A stretch of 59,293 nt of DNA from Bacteroidota bacterium (lineage in GTDB: Bacteria > Bacteroidota > Bacteroidia > Bacteroidales > JAAUTT01), in assembly GCA_020048915.1 (NCBI GenBank), contig JAIFLU010000094.1, forward strand, positions 2,087 to 61,379, written 5' to 3'. Each line of letters opens with the position of its first letter. Within the stretch, counting starts at the first letter, position 1. This document shows positions 26,674 through 34,804 of the stretch, in pieces. The notes beneath the pieces are model-generated. The model saw only the letters and a program-made list of their open reading frames with translations. It had not been told where the DNA came from and ran no database searches. The translations under genes and the position numbers were made by a program.

Positions 26674-26708
26674 AATAATATTTAATTAACATAAATATAT
26701 TACTAAAA

Positions 26709-27773
26709 ATGAGTAAATCGTACAACATTGCTTTAATACCCGGCGACGGTACTGGGCCGGAAGTACTTAATGAAGGTCTGAAAGTATTAAATGCAGCTTC
26801 TTCAAAATTTGGATTTAAGTTAAACTATCAAAATTTTGATTTCGGAGGCGAGCGTTACAAAAGAACCGGAGAAACATTACCGGCATCAGCAATTGAAGAA
26901 GTAAAAAAATTCGATTCCATATTTTTGGGTGCTATAGGCCATCCCGATGTAAAACCTGGAATTTTGGAAGTTGGTATTCTTTTAAAGATGAGGTTTGCGC
27001 TTGATCAATACATTAATCTTCGTCCGGTTAAATTATACCCTGGTGTTGAAACTCCATTAAAGGATAAAGGCCCTGCCGATATCGACTTTGTTGTTATCCG
27101 CGAAAATACCGGTGGTATTTATACCGGTGTTGGCGGTGCAGTTCAGGTAGGAACCCCTATGGAAGTTGCAACACAGGTAATGGTTTATTCACGCCCTGTT
27201 GTAGAGCGTTGTATCCGGTATGCATACGAATATACCCGCAAGCGTAACAAACGCAAACAGCTTACCCTTGTTCATAAAAACAATGTACTTACCTACGCCG
27301 GCGACCTTTGGGTCCGTACGCATAAAGAAGTTGGGGACATGGACTATAAGGATATTAAACAAGATTATAACCATGTAGATGCAGCCACCATGTGGTTTGT
27401 AAAATCGCCTGAGTTCTATGATGTAATTGTAACTGAAAATCTTTTTGGTGATATCATTACCGACCTTGCAGCTATGATTCAGGGTGGATTGGGAATTGCT
27501 TCCGGAGGTAATATTAATCCCGAAGGTGTTTCGATGTTCGAACCGATGGGGGGATCTGCTCCAAAATATACCGGTCAAAACGTGATAAATCCTTTGGCTG
27601 CTATCTGTGCAGGAGCTTTAATGCTCGATACCCTTGGAGAAAGCGCTGCTGCCGCTGCTATCGAAAAAGCAGTAAGCGACACCCTTGGTTCCGGGAAAAT
27701 CAAGAGCTTATCAGCCGGACAAATGGGTATGGGTACAAAAGAATTAGGCGATTTAATTGCAAACAGCCTGTAA
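26709..27773 (+). CDS. leuB: 3-isopropylmalate dehydrogenase
   Basis: A 354-residue NAD-dependent beta-decarboxylating dehydrogenase. Motifs: IALIPGDGTGPEVL (N-terminus), YINLRPVKLYPG (~102), the substrate loop FVVIRENTGGIYTGVGG (~132), and the metal-binding NLFGDIITDLAA (~238). The loop differs from the more common leucine-enzyme form, so it may also accept 3-methylmalate in the citramalate route. It is the last gene of the operon, followed by a terminator. Confidence 0.88.
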   Translation: MSKSYNIALIPGDGTGPEVLNEGLKVLNAASSKFGFKLNYQNFDFGGERYKRTGETLPASAIEEVKKFDSIFLGAIGHPDVKPGILEVGILLKMRFALDQYINLRPVKLYPGVETPLKDKGPADIDFVVIRENTGGIYTGVGGAVQVGTPMEVATQVMVYSRPVVERCIRYAYEYTRKRNKRKQLTLVHKNNVLTYAGDLWVRTHKEVGDMDYKDIKQDYNHVDAATMWFVKSPEFYDVIVTENLFGDIITDLAAMIQGGLGIASGGNINPEGVSMFEPMGGSAPKYTGQNVINPLAAICAGALMLDTLGESAAAAAIEKAVSDTLGSGKIKSLSAGQMGMGTKELGDLIANSL

Positions 27774-27793
27774 TTTAACCTGACATAAATTAG

Positions 27794-27827
27794 AACCTCC
27801 GGTTTCCATTGAAATCGGAGGTTTTTT
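27794..27827 (+). terminator. Terminator of the leu operon
   Basis: AACCTCCG (27794-27801) pairs with CGGAGGTT (27816-27823), with further TTTC/GAAA pairing inside, followed by a T run. Confidence 0.88.
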
Positions 27828-28237
27828 ATTTAATTACCAATGGTAGATTTTGGTAAAAATCTGGCGCACAAATTTTTAATATCTGAATAAAAACGAAATG
27901 CCCAAGGTTAGGGATCGGCCTTCAGAAAATGGCGACAAGAAAACAAAATTTTGGCCGTCGTGAGGGGATTGTAGCGGTATTGATGGAAATTATTTTTATT
28001 CTAACCAACAAACTAATTGATTACTAAATACTTAGAATTTGGCAAATAGTAGTGGCTTATCCCCGTAGCAGGACAGGATTTTGTTTTTAGCCAATTTTCT
28101 GGAAGCCTTGAACTTTGGGTACCTTTGGTTCAAGCCAAAGGTAAGGGATGAAAATTAGTAACGGTTGGCCTGTCATCAATTCATTATACCCCATTTTTTC
28201 GGGGGGTAGAATCTAATTTTGACCTTTTGAGTGGATC
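27828..28237. other. Long noncoding gap with hairpins between leuB and the HigA gene
   Basis: No credible ORF. It contains a 9-bp perfect hairpin TACCTTTGG (28120-28128) / CCAAAGGTA (28135-28143), an overlapping alternative TTGAAC/GTTCAA pairing, and a weak hairpin TACCCC/GGGGTA (28187-28208). The GGATTGTAGCGG and CCCCGTAGCAGGACAGGAT stretches resemble intergenic elements I associate with this phylum, but I cannot name one. Confidence 0.4.
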
Positions 28238-28537
28238 TCAACCCATTGTTATTTTCTTTCGTTCCACAGCCAAATCATACTCCCCTTGCAGCCGGATCCA
28301 GAATTCTGCACTTATTCCCAACGCTTTTTCCAGTTTAATTGCCAGCGAGGCATTCATATTGCGCTTTCCTTTCAGAATTTCAGAGAAATGAGAAGGATAT
28401 ACTTTAATTTCCAAAGCAAATACCGATTTCATTAACTTCCTTGCTTTCAGTTCGTCTCTTAGAACTTCTCCCGGGTGAAGAATTATGTCAGACCGTATTT
28501 CTTCCCCACTTTTTCCAGCTACTATATAACTTCCCAT
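28238..28537 (-). CDS. HigA-family antitoxin (XRE HTH), orphan
   Basis: A 99-residue protein. The N-terminal half contains DIILHPGEVLRDELKARKL, the typical HigA opening, followed by a helix-turn-helix (VYPSHFSEILKGKRNMNASL) and the helix ALGISAEFWIRLQGEYDL. HigA normally follows a HigB RNase; no HigB-like ORF lies on either side. The first ~15 residues (MGSYIVAGKSGEEI) are an extension relative to usual HigA. It is probably a solitary regulator or the remnant of a lost module. Confidence 0.8.
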   Translation of the reverse strand: MGSYIVAGKSGEEIRSDIILHPGEVLRDELKARKLMKSVFALEIKVYPSHFSEILKGKRNMNASLAIKLEKALGISAEFWIRLQGEYDLAVERKKITMG

Positions 28538-28608
28538 GTTTTTAATAGATACATGTGTAACAATTTCATTATGGATCGGTTTGCATATTTATCATAATCG
28601 GATAGCAA

Positions 28609-31146
28609 TCACCAACTTACAGTCACCTTCTTTCCTTCAGCCATTTTTAATACCACATATTTCCGGTTGTTTTCTGTTTTCAACTGATATTCGGAAGTCG
28701 CGACACTTAATTTTAATTCCCCTGTTTCAATGGGGAATACTAACACCGCTTCACCATCTGCTCCGGATTCAATCTCGAGTGAATTTCCATTTAGAGATAC
28801 ATTTCTCAACCAGGCGGAAGACTCCATTATACTTATTTTTTTGCCGTTATTAGGAATAATAAATGCTTCGCGCGAAGCATCGGGTGCAGTAAACTGAAAT
28901 GGAATTTCGAGCGTATTGCGGTTGATTTTATAAGCGTGATTCAAAACTGCCAGGCAACTATCAGATTTAACTTCCACAGTATGCATATAATTCATTGCTG
29001 ATCCGCTGAATGCAATTACCTGTCCGGCTCCTTTTTCGCGGTTTACATGGGTGTAAATTTCGGGTGATGAGCCGATCTTTCCCTTTACTTCCATTGGCAA
29101 TGCAGTGATATACGGAAGCACCCTTTTACTTTTTGCAAGCATTTCGCCTGCCCTGAGGCGTTGAGGTTGTGACATGGACTGGAGATTTCCCCAAAAACCA
29201 CGACCTGCAACCAGGGTGGTATTTACATGGTACCGCTGTGCATCGAACGGCCTGACATGGTGTGGGTAAACTGCCTGGGTAAACAGCTCTGTGGGAATGA
29301 TTCCGGCATATTCGTTAATCACTGTGCGCATGGATTTGGTGCGAAGGGTGCTGTAATCGTTATACGCCGATGCTCCGTTGTTCATCCAGAATAGTTTCCC
29401 TTCCTGCAGGGGCATTAAACCGATCACACACCGTTCCTTTTCGGTCAGGTCAATTTCAACCACCACTTCCGGGTTGTATTCCCTGAGTTCTTTCATAGCG
29501 CGGGTTACATAAAAAGGAAGCATGAATCCGTAACGGTCTCGTATCTCTTCCTTGGAATAAGCACTGCTTCCGTGATAGAGATCGGGCAGGGTGCTGTTAA
29601 AGGTATTGATGGCATCCCATTTAAAAAAGCGGATACCATCATCGACCAGCTTTTTGCAGTCGGCCACGAATAAATCGTAAAAGCCGCTTACGAAATCGAA
29701 AGCGGGGAAGCCCCATTGTGCACGGATGGGTTTGCTGTTTACGTCTTTCAACACCCATTCAGGATGATTTTTGAACCTTTCAGCCAGCGAATCGACGCCC
29801 ATCGGTGAAAGCCAGATGCCGGGAATGATATTTCGGTTTTTCATCTCGATTACAAGCGGGGACAATCCGTTGGGAAGCCTTTTGGAATGAGGTCGCCAGA
29901 CGCCCATAGTTTCTTCCCAGCCATCGTCGAGCACAAATAAATCGACATTCAGTTCCGATGCATATCGGATTTCCTCCAGAATACGGGTTTCAGTAAAAAT
30001 ATCGCGCAAACCGGTTTTGTTGTTGGCATCGCGCTGCATTCCCCAGGTGTTGTAATAAAAATGACTTTTGCGTGAAGCACGGTTTTCTGTAATCTGATTC
30101 CACAAATAATTGTGAACTATTGCCTTTTCTTCTTCGGGCTGAAAAAAGAATGCCGATGTCGCCCAAACGGTTTCGTAGGGCTTGGTGGTTGTAATCGCTT
30201 CGCCATCGAGGTAGCCGCCTTTTCTGATCTCCACGAACAGATCGGAAGCATTGTTTTTTCTTTCACCCGAAAGGGAAAGAAACCAAAAGTCGTCTTCTTT
30301 TTCCACGATGCCCGATGCTCCTGTGACGCCCTGATCAGCATCAATGCCTGCAACCGAAGTTTTTTTTGCGGCATTACCAAACTCGCTGCCATAGTTTTTA
30401 TCCTGCGAGGCATGCTCGTAGGCCATAAGCCAGGAGTAGGAGGGTGTTTGATATGTTATAAAGGGACCTTTTGCAGTAAATTCAGAATTAGCGGCAAGTT
30501 CTTTTTTGATGATATCGGGGTGAAACATATGGCAGTGAGCCAGGTTAAAATCGTGGGTACGGTCGTCCCATGTTAAGGCGGGGTTGTAATTTTCGACTAC
30601 CTCTTTATTGAATGTAGCGATGCGTGTTTCAGTAAGCGTATGGATGGTTCCGGTTTCCCTGAGCGAATAACATGGAAATATAAAATGAAGATTCCCATCG
30701 AGTTTTTTCAATACCAGCGTAGCTTTTCCAGGGTTTTTCAGCGTGAGTTTTTCCCTGACCAAAGGGGAGTTCTGGAAAATCTGGCGAAGTATTTCAACCT
30801 GGAGGCCATTTGCATTTCTTGTATTTTGAACAGTTACAATGGCTTCGGTTCCACCATTATTTATTTTGCGGGTTGAAAAGCTTACAAATTTCCAGAATGG
30901 CTGGTCGGAGGTGATTAGCTGGCCGTTAACCACAAATTCAAACCAGGGAGATGATTGACCTGCAAGGAGTTCGGTGTTTTTACTTTTCGAGAAAATGGAC
31001 ATGGGTTGAATAGAGCCTTTCTGAAAGCTTATTTTCTGAAGCATGAGTTCATTTTCCATGCTAAGGATATTTTCCCGGAAGGTAACCTGGGAGAATGTTG
31101 TTATTCCGCTGAATATAAAAATGGAAAGTAGTAGAAACCGGATCAT
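28609..31146 (-). CDS. Secreted GH36-like glycosidase (alpha-galactosidase family)
   Basis: An 845-residue enzyme. The ATG at 31146 begins a clear signal peptide (MIRFLLLSIFIFSGITTFSQ), so the 13 residues upstream are omitted. An N-terminal beta-sandwich (~25-300) precedes a TIM barrel with FVLDDGWEETMGVW (~405), LSPMGVDSLAERFKNHPEWV and FFKWDAINTF (~520), where the Asp is the expected nucleophile of clan GH-D. At the expected acid/base site, the sequence reads FWMNNGASAY (~603), Asn in place of the usual Ser-Asp. A C-terminal beta domain follows. Activity as a classical alpha-galactosidase is therefore uncertain. Confidence 0.75.
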   Translation of the reverse strand: MIRFLLLSIFIFSGITTFSQVTFRENILSMENELMLQKISFQKGSIQPMSIFSKSKNTELLAGQSSPWFEFVVNGQLITSDQPFWKFVSFSTRKINNGGTEAIVTVQNTRNANGLQVEILRQIFQNSPLVREKLTLKNPGKATLVLKKLDGNLHFIFPCYSLRETGTIHTLTETRIATFNKEVVENYNPALTWDDRTHDFNLAHCHMFHPDIIKKELAANSEFTAKGPFITYQTPSYSWLMAYEHASQDKNYGSEFGNAAKKTSVAGIDADQGVTGASGIVEKEDDFWFLSLSGERKNNASDLFVEIRKGGYLDGEAITTTKPYETVWATSAFFFQPEEEKAIVHNYLWNQITENRASRKSHFYYNTWGMQRDANNKTGLRDIFTETRILEEIRYASELNVDLFVLDDGWEETMGVWRPHSKRLPNGLSPLVIEMKNRNIIPGIWLSPMGVDSLAERFKNHPEWVLKDVNSKPIRAQWGFPAFDFVSGFYDLFVADCKKLVDDGIRFFKWDAINTFNSTLPDLYHGSSAYSKEEIRDRYGFMLPFYVTRAMKELREYNPEVVVEIDLTEKERCVIGLMPLQEGKLFWMNNGASAYNDYSTLRTKSMRTVINEYAGIIPTELFTQAVYPHHVRPFDAQRYHVNTTLVAGRGFWGNLQSMSQPQRLRAGEMLAKSKRVLPYITALPMEVKGKIGSSPEIYTHVNREKGAGQVIAFSGSAMNYMHTVEVKSDSCLAVLNHAYKINRNTLEIPFQFTAPDASREAFIIPNNGKKISIMESSAWLRNVSLNGNSLEIESGADGEAVLVFPIETGELKLSVATSEYQLKTENNRKYVVLKMAEGKKVTVSW

Positions 31147-31225
31147 AGTTTTGCTGAGATTTAAAATTAAATCTCTAAAATACATAATATGCTTTAACTA
31201 CGGCAATACAATTGTACCTGAATGC

Positions 31226-32395
31226 TTAATATTTCCCATAATCCTGTAATGTATCCCACATTGCCCAGAAATTCTCAGGACTAACATCGTCCTGTATGTT
31301 GTGAACGGGAGCAAATACAAAGCCTCCGCCAGGAGCAAGGATATCAATAATCTTTTTTACTTCATCGGCAACTTGCTGCGGGTTCCCTTTGTTGAGAGTG
31401 GACTGGGTATCAACGCCTCCGCCCCAGAAAGTGAGGACATCGCCAAAATCATGCTTCAGCGCTTTCAGGTCCATTCCTGCGGCAGTAAACTGAACCGGGT
31501 TGAGGATGTCAAGCCCGGCATCAATCAGGTCGGGTAAGATTTCGCGAATGGCGCCACAACTGTGCATAAAGACTTTCACGTGCGGCAGTCGTTTCTTCAC
31601 ATGGTTAAATATTATTTTCAACCTGGGAATTACCAACTGCTGAAGCTGCGATGGAGCGATGATGGTGGCTGATTGAGAACCCAAATCGTCGCACTCGGCA
31701 ATGACCTGAATTTTATGCTCATTCCCGGTTTCCAATGCCCAATCAATTACAGCATCCCAATACCGGATTTTATCTTCGGTAATTCTTTCCAGCAGTGCTT
31801 CAACCCCAGCGGGGTCTATAAGCGTATCCATAAACCAGTTTTCATAGCCTCTGATGCGAAGGCTGTTTTCCGTTAAACCTGCGGTATTTCTGTCGGCTAT
31901 TCCGCAGAAGTTGCCAACTTTGGATATCTGGCTATCTAATGTACTTCGAAGATTTTTTATGTATTCTTCCCAATTTGGAGGAGTAAGCAGATGCATTGAA
32001 CCGGAAAGAGATTCATACTTTGCAAGAGGGGAGGAGATCATGTGGAAATAAAGGTCTTTCCCTTCCTCAAAAATCCAGTCGCTGTGATAAAAATCGGTCA
32101 CGGTAATTACATTTCCCGAAACCCTCTTTATGTTTTTATAATCGGGAATTCGATGAGCTCCAATACGGCGGGTATCCGATTTTAAGAGGAGGAGATTTTC
32201 CTCGTGAGGAGTCACTATTTGCTGAATGGGGTCAATTTCATCGTCGCCGGTATCAGGAGAAAGTCCCCTGTGCTTCATTGCATTTTTATAAGCATTCCGG
32301 GTAATTGCAGTTACTGTGGTTCCCGCCAGATCATATGGAATACGATCTGGTTCCTGATGATTCAAAGCTTTTTGAATTCTATCTTTGCTGGTCAT
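31226..32395 (-). CDS. Uroporphyrinogen-decarboxylase-family protein (MtaA/CmuA-like)
   Basis: A 389-residue URO-D fold protein. ATG at 32395 is preferred to an upstream TTG. The N-terminus TSKDRIQKALNHQEPDRIPYD is characteristic. VFMHSCGAIREILPDLI (~264) and the late APVHNIQDDVSPENFWAMWD resemble the zinc site and C-terminus of corrinoid-linked methyltransferases rather than haem-pathway HemE. It lies between the GH36-like gene and an MFS transporter in a sugar locus. The substrate is not known; a role with methylated compounds is only a possibility. Confidence 0.78.
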   Translation of the reverse strand: MTSKDRIQKALNHQEPDRIPYDLAGTTVTAITRNAYKNAMKHRGLSPDTGDDEIDPIQQIVTPHEENLLLLKSDTRRIGAHRIPDYKNIKRVSGNVITVTDFYHSDWIFEEGKDLYFHMISSPLAKYESLSGSMHLLTPPNWEEYIKNLRSTLDSQISKVGNFCGIADRNTAGLTENSLRIRGYENWFMDTLIDPAGVEALLERITEDKIRYWDAVIDWALETGNEHKIQVIAECDDLGSQSATIIAPSQLQQLVIPRLKIIFNHVKKRLPHVKVFMHSCGAIREILPDLIDAGLDILNPVQFTAAGMDLKALKHDFGDVLTFWGGGVDTQSTLNKGNPQQVADEVKKIIDILAPGGGFVFAPVHNIQDDVSPENFWAMWDTLQDYGKY

Positions 32396-32522
32396 TTTTA
32401 CTAATTTAAAAGTTTTCAATTAATTATATTGCCATTAACCTGGGCAACATGATTTCGAACCTGTATAATTTCTTGTTATTAAATTTCCTAATGATTATGG
32501 ATAATCATGGCTATACTATTTG

Positions 32523-33785
32523 CTAAATATCTATGGATTTGATTCTTGGCACTAACAAATGAATAAGAAGAAGTGCTATTAAATAACCACATCCTGCAAT
32601 AGCAAAGGGGATTGTATAACCTGTTATTCCTACATTCTGAAGTATTTTTCCCACTGAAAATGCAGCGATTACCCCACCAACAGCTCCCGAAAAACCACCA
32701 AAACCGGCAACGGTGGCAGTAGCTTTTTTGGGAAAAATATCTGACATAAGGCTAAACACATTGGCCGACCAGCCACAGTGGCCACCGGCAGCCAGGGCTA
32801 TTAGCCCCACCGCAAGCCACATATTATTTGTATGTGGTACAAAGGCTACTGGTACAGCAAATAATGCGCAGGAAAGCATTCCAAGTTTACGTCCTTTATT
32901 CAAACTAAATCCTGCTTTTATTAATTTTGAAGAGAACCAACCGAATAGAATGCCCAAAGCCCATGAAGCTAAATAAATAATGAAGAAGGGTAGCCCAATT
33001 TCCTTGAGATTAAGTCCGAATTTTTCGTTAAGGAATTTTGCTCCCCAAAAAATGTAAAACCACCAGATAGGATCGGCCATAAACTTTGCCAGTGCTATAG
33101 CCCAGGCACCTCGTTGCGGAAGGATATCCCGCCATCCAACTTTTGCTAAGTTTCCGTTTTCGTCACCGTCGGAATTGATATATTGCAGTTCTTCACCCGA
33201 AACATTGCTGCTCTGCTCCGGTCTTCTGAAATATTTAAACCAGAGCAGTGCCCAAATAGCACTTATGGGGATTGTCCATATGAAACCAACCCGCCAATTA
33301 TCAAAACTTAGAACAAGTGTCGGAATAATTAAAGGAGCTAGTATAGTTCCCATGTTGGCACCTCCATTAAAAATGCCCACGGCCAAAGCTCTGTCTTTTT
33401 TGGGAAACCACTCAGCTACGGCTTTTATTGCCGATGGAAAATTGCCCGACTGCCCAACTGCCATGGTAAAACGTGCTACTGCAAAGCCAACCCATGTGCG
33501 GGCAAATGCATGTCCTAAAGTTGCAAGGCTCCAGATACAGATCGAAAACAGATAACCTTTTCGTGTTCCAAATTTATCGATCAGAGAACCCATCACCAAA
33601 AAACACAATGCGTAAGCTATCATAAACACTGTGTTAATATACCCATATTGAGCCTCGGTCCAATTCATGTTCTTCTGAAGCGTAGGAGCCAAAATACCAA
33701 GAGCTGACCTGTCAATATATAAGATAGTTGTTGCAATAAACAACAAACCCAGTATAGTCCATCTAAAATTTGATTTTGTTTTCAA
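32523..33785 (-). CDS. MFS transporter, ACS (hexuronate/sugar acid) type
   Basis: A 420-residue major facilitator protein with 12 predicted membrane segments. ILYIDRSALGILAPTL in TM1, LVMGSLIDKFGTRKGY (loop 2-3, the conserved G-x-x-D-R/K-x-GxR/K pattern) and VGQSGNFPSAIKAVAEWFPKKDRALAVGIFNGG (split around residue 120) are typical of ACS-family anion symporters such as ExuT. It probably imports a sugar acid or a keto-sugar derivative made in the periplasm. It is flanked by the UroD-like and isomerase genes on the same strand. Confidence 0.85.
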   Translation of the reverse strand: MKTKSNFRWTILGLLFIATTILYIDRSALGILAPTLQKNMNWTEAQYGYINTVFMIAYALCFLVMGSLIDKFGTRKGYLFSICIWSLATLGHAFARTWVGFAVARFTMAVGQSGNFPSAIKAVAEWFPKKDRALAVGIFNGGANMGTILAPLIIPTLVLSFDNWRVGFIWTIPISAIWALLWFKYFRRPEQSSNVSGEELQYINSDGDENGNLAKVGWRDILPQRGAWAIALAKFMADPIWWFYIFWGAKFLNEKFGLNLKEIGLPFFIIYLASWALGILFGWFSSKLIKAGFSLNKGRKLGMLSCALFAVPVAFVPHTNNMWLAVGLIALAAGGHCGWSANVFSLMSDIFPKKATATVAGFGGFSGAVGGVIAAFSVGKILQNVGITGYTIPFAIAGCGYLIALLLIHLLVPRIKSIDI

Positions 33786-33872
33786 GCTTTTAATTAATTA
33801 GCTAACAGGGTACTACTTCTATAATGTAAACTCTTATTTATTTAAAATTCGTTTTTGTTCAATAAGCCTGAG

Positions 33873-33911
33873 TTAACAATCATTCCAGGGATTACCCTAA
33901 ATGATTGTTAA
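33873..33911. repeat. Intergenic hairpin between the MFS and isomerase genes
   Basis: TTAACAATCATT (33873-33884) and AATGATTGTTAA (33900-33911) are perfect complements; the loop contains a second AGGG-ATTA-CCCT stem. No T run follows on the minus strand, so RNA processing or an operator is as likely as termination. Confidence 0.65.
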
Positions 33912-33937
33912 TCTATAGTCACAAAGCACATTTGCTG

Positions 33938-34786
33938 TTAAACATTTAATCCGGCAAGAACTCCGTTAAAATAACCGAAGGACTCAGCCATGCCGGGCAG
34001 TGGGTCGGTCATGTCTTTTGCATATTCCAAACTACAGGTTCCCCGGTAGTCAGCTTTTTTAAGAGCTTTGAAGAATCTGGGAAAATCGATAATGCCTCTT
34101 CCGCCTTCCACACACCACCCCTTTTTTTTAGGTTTATCGCAATCCCAAATGTGAATATCGAAAATTCGATCTTTGTATTTAAGAAATGTTGTTACAGGAT
34201 CGAGCCCCAATCGGGTTGTATGCCCAATGTCCATGCAAATACCCATTCGCTGATCCCTGCTTTTAATGTTATTCCATATATCGTCCACACTTGGGTAAAG
34301 TTGAATATCCGGACCGTGATTATGGATTGCAAGCCTTATATCATAGGCTTTAATTTTTTTCTCAACATACGGAAGGAGTTCATAGTTGGGAACTCCAATA
34401 ACAAGCGAAACTCCCGCTTTTTTGGCATACGAAAAAGCCTGATCTGCTTCAACTTCGGTTTTCATATAAATTGGGCCTACTCCATAAGGAGAAACACCTG
34501 AGGAATTCATTTTAGCAAGTGTACGATCAATTTCTTCCTGAGAGCTGTTGAGAGGAAGATGAAAATCTTTAAGAGCTAAGTGATAAATTCCCAATCGTTG
34601 CATCATTGATAACGACTGATCGAGATTGAATTTCAGAAAGGAATAGCCAGCAATTGCAAATTGAAATGATTTTTTATTAGGCGATTCACTTTTTTCAATA
34701 AATCCAGCCTGTTGAATACAAGGTAATCCACAAACCATAATTCCGGCTCCTGTGGTTTTCATAAAATCACGTCGCGTGAAGCTCAT
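33938..34786 (-). CDS. Tat-exported sugar phosphate isomerase/epimerase-like protein
   Basis: A 282-residue xylose-isomerase-like TIM barrel. The N-terminus MSFTRRDFMKTTGAGIM is a twin-arginine-type signal. Barrel features: FAIAGYSFLKFNLDQSL, LAIHNHGPDIQLYPS (~153), GICMDIGHTTRLGLDP (~182), FDIHIWDCDKPKKKGW (~208) and CSLEYAKD (~256), which provide the usual Glu/Asp/His metal ligands. It lies 18 bases after the Gfo/Idh gene. In 3-keto-glycoside pathways such proteins act as lyases or epimerases on the keto sugar, which I infer here. Confidence 0.82.
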   Translation of the reverse strand: MSFTRRDFMKTTGAGIMVCGLPCIQQAGFIEKSESPNKKSFQFAIAGYSFLKFNLDQSLSMMQRLGIYHLALKDFHLPLNSSQEEIDRTLAKMNSSGVSPYGVGPIYMKTEVEADQAFSYAKKAGVSLVIGVPNYELLPYVEKKIKAYDIRLAIHNHGPDIQLYPSVDDIWNNIKSRDQRMGICMDIGHTTRLGLDPVTTFLKYKDRIFDIHIWDCDKPKKKGWCVEGGRGIIDFPRFFKALKKADYRGTCSLEYAKDMTDPLPGMAESFGYFNGVLAGLNV

Positions 34787-34804
34787 AAATGTTGATTTGA
34801 AAAT

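Noticed and set aside
28187..28208. Terminator for the HigA gene
   Set aside because: Only a 6-bp stem and no T run on the minus strand; left as a weak hairpin.
30112..30576. 154-codon plus-strand ORF inside the GH36-like gene
   Set aside because: It is antisense to a well-supported enzyme, has cysteine-rich non-protein-like composition and no start context; a shadow.
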